Shown here one piece after another: positions 24,502-35,932 of a stretch of DNA of 64,000 nt (the first letter of the stretch is position 1; every line of letters starts with the position of its first letter). The notes beneath the pieces were generated by a model. That model searched no databases and was not told where the DNA came from. It was given only the letters and a program-made list of their open reading frames with translations. The position numbers and the translations under genes were made by a program. The stretch covers positions 1 through 64,000 of the forward strand of contig NW_025943659.1 in assembly GCF_000764305.2 (NCBI RefSeq), written 5' to 3'. This DNA comes from Hyalella azteca (Eukaryota; Arthropoda; Malacostraca; Amphipoda; Hyalellidae).

Positions 24502-24898
24502 GTTAGTGGCAAAGCAGAGGTTTTTTTTTTAGATTCTCCCTTAAGTTAATTTTTTAATGATATAAGTAGACCAGTAAAGTATCATCACTATCATGGCCCG
24601 GGTACCAGAATTATCATATGTATGAAATTGGTTCAATTCTTGAGTATTGAGTAAATTAGTAAATTAAAAATCAACTGATTGTAGACAAATCTCTGGTTTG
24701 TCACCATAGTGACAAAGCACAGATTTTTCAGAATCAGTTCATTTTTAATTTCCTCATTTACTTCAGATTTATACCAATTTCTTATGTATAATAATGCTGG
24801 TATCCAGGATACTTTACTTGTCTACTTATAGGACTCAAAAATGAACTTGAGGGAGAGTCTAAAAAACTCTCTGCTTTGCCACTATGTTTGTCACATTA
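24502..24898 (+). mobile_element. Old CATAG MITE, split by a younger copy
   Basis: The left end (TTAGTGGCAAAGCAGAGG) lies at about 24503 and the family interior follows. The right terminal repeat (TTTGTCAC) is interrupted at 24704 and resumes after 24887. Confidence 0.8.
24705..24886 (-). mobile_element. Young CATAG MITE nested in an older copy
   Basis: It is exactly 182 bp, like the 451-632 copy, but in reverse orientation. It begins CATAGTGACA and ends TTTGCCACTATG. A perfect 8-bp duplication TTTGTCAC occupies 24697-24704 and 24887-24894. Confidence 0.92.
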
Positions 24899-27774
24899 GT
24901 CAACAGTCATCATTATGCAATGCCATGTCACCTGAATTACTGAAATGACTTATTTGCACTTATTTCTTCAAAACTGAACAAACAAATTTACAGCAGAGAA
25001 GTCACAGAATTGAAATTTAAAGAAGAAATTCCTGACAACAAATGCTTAGCTGCAAGATAGGAAAAATTTTGCCTTTCCTAAAATTGTATGGCTCTAAAGT
25101 TATTTTTTGTAGACTTTTTTTTTTTTGTCTTGTTCAATCATGAGTGAATTTTTTACAAGTGTAAATGTAAGTGTAAGATTTTATTATGCATAGGCTAATA
25201 TAAATTTGATGTGACACTGACCCATATATGCAGAGTTTGGCAATTGTGTCAGCAAGATTACTTTATTAGGCCCTAGCAGGCTAGCAGCTAGCATGGAAAG
25301 TATCCACTTTTAGGGCTGCAACTAGAGCCTTCTCACCATTTTTGGAACCATGAGGCATGAGATTCCTGCTCCTAGCCTAACAAAAGTGCACAATTAGGCT
25401 GCAAAATTCCAAATGTATTGAAAATTTATTCTGTTCGAGTTGCAAGATTTTAAAAATAGGTAGGAAAATTCTAATCCAAAGTTAGCTTAATTTACTAGAA
25501 TTTTTAGGAATTGTAGAATGTAGGCAGAAATGCCTAAACTTTCAAGTTTTGTCATAAATACATGTAAGATATATATATATATGAAGAGAAATGTGTTGGC
25601 AAAATCTTCTGAAGAAACAGATTAAGATGCTAATGTGTTACCAAAGGTCATCAGAATCTGATATGTGGTTCACTTAAAAAATGCTTTCTGCCTTAAAAAA
25701 AAACATTCCAGGCAACTAGAAATGGGCTTTCTCATAGTCAGAAATTGATTTTTGGCATTAGGCAACACAGAGGACTGAGAGAAGGTCCCAAGATCGTTAA
25801 TTGTATGTGTTACTCACAGATGAGCAAGAGGGATCTAGAGAAGGAAGTGCACAAATTGCACTTGGTAGAATTTACAAGGTAGAATTTACTGACACCAGTA
25901 GAGACTCTTTACTCACCGATGAGCAAGGGAGATCTTGGGAAGGCTGCATGCGCGTCGCGCCTGGTATGATCGTTTCCAAGCTAGCCAGTAGAGATGCATC
26001 ACTCTCTGGTGAGCAAAAGAGATCTTAAATTTTGCTGCCAGTAAAGAATGCATTCTTGATTCTGAAGAAAGTTCCATTAGATCTTGCCAATATACATATT
26101 CAAATGCAAAAGTTGCCTATATACAAGTTGATTCAGAGCACTTGATGTGATAGTTGTTCAAGAGTTTCATCAGTTGATTCAGAGCACACCAAATTATTTT
26201 CTTCTAGAGTCATAATTGGTTTACTCTTAAATTGTTTAAATTATTTCTGAAAATCATACCTGAAGCCAATTTGGAAGATAGGTTAGCATCAAACTCCCAA
26301 CCAGCTCAAATGCATGCTTATGGTAAACAATACTAAATGTGAATGCTTGAATTAAATAATGGCTGCTGTTAGTGAGTAAGATGTGGCAACAACATAGTGT
26401 TTCACAGTTGATAATTAGTGAATTATTACTACTTCAATTCAAACGCTGTAATTATATTGGCAAACAAGATGTTTCAGTTGCAAGTATTTTTTCAATTTCC
26501 TGATCTACTTCAAGTTCAAGATGTCATGAGATATTTTACATATGACAAAGCTGGTACCATATCCAACTTAATCCAAAATATATAATTTCTTAATCATAGC
26601 ACTCTACATTCATCAAAAACTGAGAAAGGAAGGGCAATAAAGTCTCTCCACTCTCCTTACTCACTCAGACTAAATTAACAGCTCATCAGGAAGAACTAAA
26701 TATGGCTTTTACTATTTACTCTTAACATAACAGTTTCAAATTAAATGTAAAAAATCTTTTATTCCACCTATTCATTATGTCAGCTTTCAAATTGAGGAGC
26801 AACTTATTGGCATTGGAGAAAATTATTGATAAAAGGCAATGCACATGACACTTGACTTGGTTGACTGACTAGAGTAGAGTACTCAAAAATTTAGCATTCG
26901 AACCTTTAGATTCTGTGAACCTTGTGATTTCTACATTATTAGAACTTTAGAAGGCTCACAATATATCGTGTAAAGTTTTCACTAAATTATCATCTCAAAA
27001 TTTAATAATAAAACCTATGGAGTATAGAACTGAAGTGTCCATTGATCAGCATGGGCTGGAGCTTCATTTGCAGTTAATGCACCGTAGTTAAGATGCCCAC
27101 CAATCGCGTAATGATAATTAACCATCATTAGATTTGAAGCTGTGCCAAAAGTCTTCCTGCCACCTTCTTTGTTGCACACGATTGATTCTGCATGCATGTA
27201 TAACATTTACAAAGGTTATTAAACCATTCTGTTGGATGTCAGTTACTGAAATATTTGTAATGTACAAGAATTTGTATCTTTAATTTCTTCACATGAGTAT
27301 ATTGGTGTCCTATTGGTTGGTATCTCTGCTACCTTCTTTCCTATTTTATTTTATTATTATTTTTTTTTATGGTATTCCTGATTGCAAGTGGAAGGAGTTG
27401 GTAAGTCTCAGCTGAGTGCAGCAGTGATCAGTTTTGCATTTGTGGATTGAATCATAGGCAGTTTTTCATGTATTTGTGAGTGAATGTACATAGTGAAGAT
27501 GTTATTCTTTGCAATTTCTATTGATAGTGACAGAACTAAATTATTGTATTACACACTTGAAATAAGAAATGAACTAACTTCTTCAAGCGTGTTGTCATTC
27601 AAAGATGTGGTCTTGTTATCTAATTGCTGTTCCTTCAATTAAATCTTAGAAAAAATTTCAGGATCTTCTTTTGCAATTAGTTTGTCATCGTAAGAATTGC
27701 TGGTGTTTGTAATTACAGTAGCATTAAATTATCATCAGTGCATCAATATTGTGTGCATTTGGGGGCGGTCCATT

Positions 27775-27955
27775 CTAGCTTTCTCATGCTGATTGGATTC
27801 CAGTGGCTGTGATGTTGCACCCTTTCTGATGCTGATTGTCTTCTTGTGACTGTGATGTTGCACACTTTCTAGCTATGATTGGATTCCTGTGACTGTTAAG
27901 TTGCATGTGTTCAAGCGTTGATTGGATTCTTGTTACTGTGATGATGCAAGCATTG
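27775..27955 (+). repeat. Diverged minisatellite of about 50-60 bp, four units
   Basis: Each unit contains GCTGATTGGATTC-like sequence followed by TGTGACTGTGATGTTGCA, with substitutions and small indels. Confidence 0.75.
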
Positions 27956-28444
27956 TTTTTGCCAAGTAAACTGCTATGGCAGCTTGCAGAGACTCATCAG
28001 TGATGATGCACTGGAAGTGGAAGTATGCTGGCCTTTCCAGATTTTAAGGTCCTGCTTACTGATTTACAATGTTTACCAGTTAATATATTACCCCTCTGGA
28101 ATTCCACACTGCTTCAGACGTTTGCTCACACTCTGTATCCTGAGATAAGAATTGCTTATGCCAGTATTAAATTATTAGTCATACTATTTACCTAGCATTA
28201 GTTCTCAATCTGAATGCTGCTCATGTGCAGCAATGCAAGATGACTGCAGGGATGCTACAGGATATCCCAATCCTTTTGGAATGGTCCTTCCTTTATTACC
28301 AGTGGAATTTCATTTTCTGAAGTCTTAGGCATGGTCAAGATTAGAATTTTTAAACATTTTACTGGAATCTTGCAGCTCCTAATGTGGAGCTGCCTCCGAA
28401 GTGGTGACATTTTTGCTATTAATTTGGAATACTGTGCCCTTTTG

Positions 28445-28540
28445 TACTCTTGCTGCTACATGTACTTAGGCTGCTACATGTACTTAGCCCGCTACCTGTC
28501 CTTAGGCCGCTACTTGTACTGAAGCAAGTTCTGATAACAT
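28445..28540 (+). repeat. Dispersed GCTACATGTACTTAGG repeat, copy 1
   Basis: GCTACATGTACTTAGGC recurs in tandem and is followed by CGCTACTTGTACTGAAGCAA and GTTCTGATA. The same end (CGCTACATGCACTGAAGCGA, GTTGTGATA) occurs at about 33782-33830 in the boule gene. Confidence 0.7.
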
Positions 28541-29039
28541 TTTGGTATTGCCAATCATACATTTTTGAACATTTATATTGGAAATGATTCATCTAGTGGG
28601 TAGGGTATCTTGCATTCCAAAATTGTTAAAAGCTTTTGAAGGCTTGGTCTGTTGAATTACTTCTCAAGACTCTAAAGCTCCTATTAAGGAGAGTGTCTGG
28701 TCAAAATTTTTTAATTTTGGCTTTTCCAGTTTTTAATCTCGTCTTAAAGCTGACATTCTGCTCTATTCAACGGTACCAAAATCATTTCTGTAAGTTGATT
28801 TATGCGTTCACGACAGATCGCGAAAGGGTGGGGGGTGGTGGAGTTCTTTCACATTTAGGATAGGGGAAAATTACCGGTAGCATACTTGAATAGCTAGTCC
28901 ACATACAATGTGCTTCAGTTACCCGCCTGCAGTTGTACGGGAGGGTTTGCGTGTCGTCGTTCACACCATCCTTGAAAGGAATTGAGCTCCAGTATTGCCT
29001 AGTCTTGCATTCTTGCCACCTTGAACGCTTATTTCGAGG

Positions 29040-29580
29040 CGCTTGGGACTTTGTCAGGCTCTACTGAACAATTAACTTATTATCACTGCAAACCTATCTC
29101 CTAGAGTTTTTAAGCTACAGCAATGAGACATGTACTATTCGATGCGCAATAAAATTATCTACAGCGGAACACGGGCATTTTTATAATTTTGTTATAGTTT
29201 GGATTTTATTCCGCAAAAAAGGGGGTGGCAGGGGGGAAAATTGAAAAAATTTTCCAAAAATTTATGAAAAATGCTCCCACACCCACAAAAATGAGAAATC
29301 CTAAAAACCGTCGTGTTCTGTTTTAGATATGGTATTCACACAGCAAATGATATGTGTCTGGATGTTATAGCTTGAAAATCCTAGAAGGAGATAGATTTCT
29401 ACGGTACCCCCCTTTTTGGCCGTTTTCTAAGAATTTCACATTTTCTTTCATTTTTTTGAAAAATTCACACAAACAAAAATGTCTTAGAATTCTGTTTTAC
29501 ATATGTGTACCAAGTTTCAGAGTGAGCCGTCTGTAAATAGCCGAGATAAATTTTACCCCAGACGCTCCCCTTAAACTTGA
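29040..29580. repeat. Inverted relative of the 5.0-5.4 kb fold-back
   Basis: Read on the minus strand, GACAAAGTCCCAAGCGCCTC, TAGCTTAAAAACTCTAGGAG and ATGTCTCATTGCTGTAGC follow the order seen at 5240-5385. A second arm (TAGCTTGAAAATCCTAGAAG, GAGATAGATTT) lies at about 29370-29400. Confidence 0.65.
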
Positions 29581-30036
29581 AGTCCATAAGCCTGAATGGG
29601 TTTTAAAGTACAATTATTTTCAGTAGTGTTGAGTAATGCTATTCTATCAAAATGGTTTGTCCATTTTTAATTCTGATTTGAAAGCCAAAGCTGTGTGCAT
29701 GTGTACTCTTTCATTTTTGTTTCGATCTTTTGTCAGTGGTATGTTACTTTTAATACTAAAATTTATGTTCCTAAGCTTTTAATTGATATCTATTCTGTTC
29801 ACTGGTAAAGATTCTCATCAAATGTTCATATGTAACTAAGCTCTATTTATTTTATGATCAAAATATAATTATACAATAAGGATTTTCAACAAGGATAACT
29901 AGATATTTGTATCAATGTTGTAATGATAAATTGTGTATACTAGTTTTTTAAATGTCTTCTGGTTTCTTTTAAATTTAGGGTTAGGCTCCTATACCTTTGA
30001 ATGTTGGAATCCTAATGATGCATGTTCTTGCTGCAG

Positions 30037-33000
30037 TCGAGTCCTAAGAGTGCCGACACATCTCCATCTCCTGCACCCAGCAGCGTGGGAGGCTCCAATG
30101 CACCCAAGTTTGGAACTGTCATCCCAAACAGGTTGATTTTACAGCATTCATTTGAATTTATTATCTTAACTTGGATACACTTTGTGCATGCTTGACTTGC
30201 TGTATTAGTGATATTAGTCTATGTTTATCATTGGTTTCATCAAATAGAAATCAATTTAACATTTGGGAAAATAAGTTTTTGTGCTGATGACTTTCTCTCA
30301 ATAATTTACCTAGAAATGGTTGAGCCTCAATTTTCTTAAATTCTTAATTTTTCAAATTAAGATATGAAGGCAATATGAATATGAAGGCAATTTACCTCTA
30401 TTGTCCATCATCAGCATTAATTTCAAAATAATTGCTTATAAATTACTAATAATCAATTATAATTGAACATTTTTTATTTGTACACTGATTAGTCTTTTAT
30501 TTGCAGAGTATTTGTGGGTGGCATATCGAGCAGCACAACAGAACAGGACTTGCTGGAGCTCTTCTCTAACTATGGCACCGTCAAAGCAACTAAAGTCATC
30601 AACGACAGGGCCGGCGTCTCCAAAGGATATGGTTTTGTCACATTTGAGACAGAAGAAGAGGCCAGGAGATTAACTCAAGAGGTTTGCAGTCTCTAATTAA
30701 TGTTTTATTTCATCGTTGCCTTTATGCTTGAAATATGAATGAATTTACCTAGATTGACAAAAAATTAAAGATATATTTAATTATTTATTAATCTTAGTCA
30801 TTAGGTAGTTGGCCTTGATTACTTCATTATTTGTTTTTACTACTTCAATTACTCCATTATTCGTTTTTACTACTAAAATTACTTCATTATTCGTTTTTAC
30901 TACTTCAATTACTCCAGTATTTGTTTTTACTACTTCAATTACTTAATTATTAATTTTTATTACAACAATTACTTCATTATTCATTTTTATTACATCAATT
31001 ACTTCATTATTTGTTTTTGCTACTTCAAGTACGTACGGTACTTTATTATTCAAAATGGCTAATTTTGCTTCCTACTTAATTTTGCTATCAAACAAGAATC
31101 ACTGTTGTACTTTGTTGTTAATTTTTTCATGTATTGATGGAAGTTGAGATTGCCTGCAATTTAGAATAAATTGACTGTAATTTCTATAATTATTTTTCAA
31201 GAAACATTTTTGCATTCTCTTTAAATAAAGTAATTTGTATATTCTGAGTGGAGACCTTCATTGACTGTTCAAGTAAGATAATTAGGAGTATTTTACCAAT
31301 TATTAGACAGCTGAAGAAACTTAACTCCCACAAGTTTTGAATGAAAATGACAGTCATTTTAATGAACTTGGCTAGATAAAGTAATGCATAGTGCAGATTT
31401 GTTCATTACTTTGATGGTTACAAGCCAGCCTCTGATGGATGCTTTATGAACAACAGGCAGACAATATCATGCTGAAGGAGAGGAAGCTCAATATTGCTCC
31501 TGCTATCAAGAAACAAGTCTCTGACTTTGGCGGCTTCATGAAGGTAGGTACTCGTGATTATGAGTAATGTCAGCATACAGACATTATTGCATCATGTTAT
31601 GAAGTCACATGGTCCTTGCTGCAGGACCCTGTAGTTTCAGGGTAATATTCTACACTTTAATCATAATCAACTTCATTACAAAGAATCTTGGTATCTCTGA
31701 ATTTCTTACCAAAGTTTTTTTTTTTTTTTTTTGCATCAGATGAGGAAAAATATGAAAATTATTGTGTTATAACCTTTAAATACAAGTCCTGCCATCACTT
31801 CTCATCAGATTTCTCAACCTTGTTTTTGCGTTCATAATCACTGGGTACTGAGCAGGCATACTCTCCGCGCCTGGTGGATGGGGTGACGGGTGCTGGTGGT
31901 ATGGTGGCGGGCAACCCTGCAACCACGGTGTTCTTTACCAACCCTACCGCTGCTGCTGCTGCCGCCGCTGCTGCTTACTACAACCAGCAGCAACAGCAGC
32001 TGCTTGCTGCTGCAGCTGCTGCCAATTCACAGGGGGGCGTTCAGCCCGAGTATGCCACTGCTGGACATCATCCTACATTAGCTTATGCTAATCAGCATCA
32101 TTTGGCTACTCAGGTTATTTGTAGCATTTTTTCATTCATTTTATTTAACTATTCAACTAATTAGGAAAAATGTATTTGTAATTATTTCCACTGTGATATG
32201 ATTTCCACTGTGACTCATATGAGATCATTTTCAGGAGCCATTATATGTTTGGGGAGCAAGCTTCTTGATGATTTCAGTTACTTTAGTGTGCACCTTCCAT
32301 TTTGTTTAGCAATTATCATTTTGCGAAGACACAATATTTTTGTTATACAATTTTGTTGGTTTGCAGGAGCTTTTGTTGCTTGCATAGGACATAAGGTTTC
32401 CATGTTGCTTGCAGAGGACTTCAGGTAGTCAGATTATGTCTGAAAATCTGGGGATATGTCTGAATTATGTCTGAATATCAGAGTGTGAAATTATGTCTGA
32501 ATATCTGGGGAGCAACTGGGATCATTTTATCACTTGTAGAGGACTTTAAAAATTGAATATGTTGCTTGCAGAAGACTTTAGGTTTACATGATGCTTATTT
32601 CTAATTTTTTGCAGGCGGCATATCAGAGCCAAGCCGCTGCTGCCCAGCAGGCAGCTGCCATGGCTGCTGTGTCAAACGGTGGCAGCTCAAGCAGCCCTAC
32701 ACAGCCTCAGTATGCGCAGCCTCACAGCGCCTCACCTGCTGCCACCTATGCCTACCCTCACACCCTCTACTACCCTCATTACCAGCTTCACGCTGCAGTG
32801 AGAGAACACTTCACTATTGCTTGCCACAGTATAGCTACTTTATAGGAATTTTTCACACATCTCCATGTGTGTGAGCAACGTTCGTATGTTGTGTGACGTC
32901 CAACGTCACTAGATTACTATTTACTGAGTATTTAGTTCCTGAGATTATTTGATTCAGTCGAAGCAGCTAGATAACTGAACAGAATATAGTTGGAAATTAT

Positions 33001-34770
33001 TTTTGGCCAGTCAAGGCAGCCTGACATGCAACACCCGTATTTTTCACCGTGTTAAAGTGTTTCATTCAATTTTAATTGAGAAGTTGCTTAGCTGAGTGTA
33101 TTTGGTTCTTGAACACATTGGGCCGGAAAACTGCATGCTGTGTAGTTTCTTGCAGTAGGTTACTATGCAGTGAATTTTTTTTATTAAATTCCTAGGTTTT
33201 GTGTGGATGTGTTCCATTTTCATGAAAATATTTTTTGCAAGGTGACTTGGTGTACATGAAATCTTTTGTTTAGTTCACTTAGTTACATGCCTTCATGTGT
33301 CTTCTTTGCCTATTTTATTGTAAAACTTTAATTTCTGAAACTTGGTTTTTCATTTTATGTAACAATAACATTGTGGTATTGAGCTGTTTACTATTTACGG
33401 TATTCTTGTGCGTTGTCAGGCAGCCCAGCAACAACAGCTATACCAGCAACAGGTGGCGCAGCACAATGCAGCTGCTGCAGCTGCAGCTGGCTGGCCTGCG
33501 GCCTCGGCAGCTGCAGGCGCTGCTGCACAGCAGTGGCGCTGGTTCTCCCCCCAGGCGTATGCAGCTGCGGCTGCTGCCGCCCACAGCCAACATCAGGCAC
33601 GTGCCGGCTTTGCTGCACTAAAATCTATTATCACTTTAACATCATGCATCACTTTGTCTACACACGGTAACTCTAGTTAACAGGGGCCGTACTATCAAAA
33701 ATTGTTAAGAGTTCGTAATTCCATTAACCATTCAATGTGAAATTTTCAAGCTAAACCCACAGATCACAACCAATAAATCGGCCGCTACGTGTACTTAGGC
33801 CGCTACATGCACTGAAGCGAGTTGTGATATTACGGCCCCTGGCCTTGAGGAAGGAATATTTATTTACGGTCCATAAATCGGTAGTAAAAGTATTAACTGG
33901 AATTCTTCATTACACGTTTTTTGTTGACTTACTTTCAAACGTTTTTCATTGATATGCTGTATTGAATGTCAGGCCAATTAAACTCTGTTTCGATGGGAGT
34001 ACCAAGTTTGATTTTCTGTGTCGTTAATTGAATCCAATCCGTAGTAATTTTAGTTGTGACTTATTTTCTTGCTGTTATATGCACCCCTACATTTATTTCT
34101 ATAAGATGTGGTTAGTTTGGAACTTTTTTATTGCATGCTATAGTAACATCACTGAAACTTTCAACAAGTTCTATTGTGTAATAGGTTATAAATGCTCTGT
34201 ATTTTTCATAAACTCCAAATTAATTCAATTTGTATGAAATGAACCTGTTGGGTTTCTGCTACATCAAATTTCGTGTCCAAATATTCGAAATTGTTTGTTA
34301 TTAAAAGCCAGTTAAGTAAGTCGTAAACAGGAGGTGCTTTCAAACTCTGGAACAGAAGTTCATTTGTGTTTTATTTTTGTTTGGGTACCATGCGTTGTGG
34401 TCAATTCTGAACCTTCAGCGGCTCTTCTTCATGCTAGTCCAAAAATATGAGAATTTATCTGCATACCTTCTTGAGGGCGCTTTTGTTCCATTAAATTTTT
34501 CATCATCATAGCTCTAGTTACATTTAGCTGTATAAAACTTGTGATATATTCATGCCATTTATTATTTTTCTCTCCTCTTGAATCGAGGTTTCTGGTAGAT
34601 TTCTGCATTGGGGTTGGTGGCTACCTCGAGGGTCGGGTTGTAGCCAAGTGACACTAATGCTTTGTTTACAGCCCAACGCTGGCAACGTGGGCTACATAAG
34701 CAGTGAAGGAGGAATCTACGCCGCCGCTCAGCAGAACTCCCCCTACATTCTCCCTGATCCAACTTATTGA
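30037..34770 (+). CDS. boule: Boule/DAZ-family RNA-binding protein, short isoform (N-terminal exon missing)
   Basis: Exons are 30037-30131, 30507-30681, 31457-31543, 31856-32113, 32615-32797, 33420-33596 and the terminal exon 34672-34770 (TGA), 357 residues without the unseen N-terminal exon. The linker ends APKFGTVIPNR, a Boule hallmark directly before the RRM. The RRM has RNP2 (VFVGGI) and RNP1 (KGYGFVTF), the DRAGVSKGYGFVTFETEEEA block, and ends RKLNIAPAIKKQ, all typical of Boule. The tail is rich in Ala, Gln and Tyr (poly-Ala blocks, AYPHTLYYPHYQLH), comparable in place to the DAZ repeat. Boule proteins bind mRNA 3' UTRs in germ cells and stimulate translation needed for meiosis. Introns are GT-AG except the intron after 33596, where phase and protein sense favour a GC donor (CAG, then GCACGT). 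The start codon is not found; reading enters 30037 in phase 0. Confidence 0.9.
30818..31020 (+). repeat. 30-bp minisatellite in a boule intron
   Basis: About six or seven units contain TACTTCAATTACTCCATTAT followed by TCGTTTTTAC, with substitutions. It lies between the RRM exon and the 31457 exon. Confidence 0.85.
34672..34770 (+). CDS. boule: boule short-isoform terminal exon
   Basis: A good acceptor (TTTGTTTACAG, ending at 34671) is followed in phase 0 by a 32-residue end that begins PNAGNVGY and finishes ILPDPTY before TGA. AATAAA lies 113 bases downstream. The stop makes this exon mutually exclusive with the long tail encoded downstream. An internal GTGGGC at 34687 could in theory act as a donor, leaving a 15-base in-frame microexon. 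Confidence 0.8.
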   Translation, partial: PNAGNVGYISSEGGIYAAAQQNSPYILPDPTY

Positions 34771-34882
34771 TTACTACACTCACCTTACCAACATTGTGAG
34801 CTTTTAAGCCTTTAATAGTCAGTCCAATTTACCAGCATTGTTAGATTCTATGGTTATTCCAATTTACTTGCATCGCACCCAA

Positions 34883-34888
34883 AATAAA
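34883..34888 (+). terminator. Poly(A) signal of the boule short isoform
   Basis: AATAAA, 113 bp after the TGA at 34768-34770, followed by a GT-rich stretch (TGCTGTCTTGT). Confidence 0.65.
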
Positions 34889-35932
34889 TTGCTGTCTTGT
34901 CAATGAATCCGGATATGTCAGTGTTAAAGAATGTGGTTCGGCTTCGAAATTTACTTAAACTTCCAGACTTCTCCCTGTACTTCGTACAATTTTTTGAAAG
35001 CAATCAGTGTTGAAACAACTCTGCAATATCGCCAATCGCCAGGCCTTCAATACCTAAACGAGGTGTTGTACGTAACATAGCTAATTATTGTTTTAAAATA
35101 ACACTTAATTTCTTAAGGTTACCTCCCGTCACACAAAAATTTTACTTCCATCAGAGGCTTTACGTACTCGTTTTACTTATATCAGTAGCACATGCCTCGG
35201 CAGGTTATTATTTACTTGCAGACAAAAATAACAATTAGAAAAGATGCACGTTAGTATATTCTCCGATTAATCAATGATCGTACGTTGGATGCCTGATTTC
35301 ATGAAGTAAGTATTGAATTTATGTGATTCGTTGAGGAAAGGCAAAACACGTTTCATTTTGATGGTGCATCCTTTCAGTTGAATATTTTAAAATCTATACC
35401 ATCTAAAATATTGCAAAATAATGGCACTGCAGTATCTTGTCTAGAAAATTAAGTTGTAGCATCTCTGGATGTTTGACAGACACCAAGTTATACTAGGCCG
35501 AGACTCTTGCATACACTTAGGTTCATGAGTTAATGAAGGTAAGCTGCTGCGTTTTTACAGTTGATGTAACAGGATACTTTTATATTGAAATTTTTGTTTC
35601 TTTCGGTTATAGTATGTAACTTAATAAGTTTATTATAAAGAATTTTCCTCTTGTTTATAATGTGAACGATTTGTATGGGAATCAATTTTCTGTGGGTAAT
35701 TGAATTAACTGATTAAAAATTGTGCTTGAAATATAATTTTTCTGCTGTTAGTGTGCATTTTGTTTGAGTTCAAGTGTATGTACGATTATCGTAAAGCTTG
35801 TTACTAACCATAGTATGGCACTAGCATGCTTCTTTTTTGAATTTACGTTACCTTTAAACTTGTGCTATAAAATGAACTATTTTACACGACACTTTTATAT
35901 TGGCAGGTAATTTTTTCTGTTTTTTTTTTCAG
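34889..35932 (+). other. Intron between the alternative boule ends
   Basis: This AT-rich DNA has no coding signal. It ends in a strong polypyrimidine tract and AG at 35931-35932 directly before the long-tail exon. Confidence 0.6.

Larger units (their letters stand above)
24899..30036. other. Intergenic and/or first-intron DNA before the boule exons
   Basis: The boule N-terminal coding exon must lie here or further upstream, but I cannot identify it. A strong unassigned donor (GGAGTTG, then GTAAGTC) occurs at about 27400; its nearest ATG gives the wrong phase. Degenerate direct repeats encode LLTDEQ-type text at 25801-26028. The remainder is AT-rich with no recognisable gene. Confidence 0.5.

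Noticed and set aside
27369..27400. ATG followed by a strong GTAAGT donor, considered as the first boule exon
   Set aside because: It ends in phase 2, while the 30037 exon must be entered in phase 0. It could still be a non-coding exon.
33391..33670. Alternative frames over the Ala/Gln-rich boule exon
   Set aside because: GC-rich trinucleotide-like repeats keep several frames open. The phase-0 frame continues the RRM protein.
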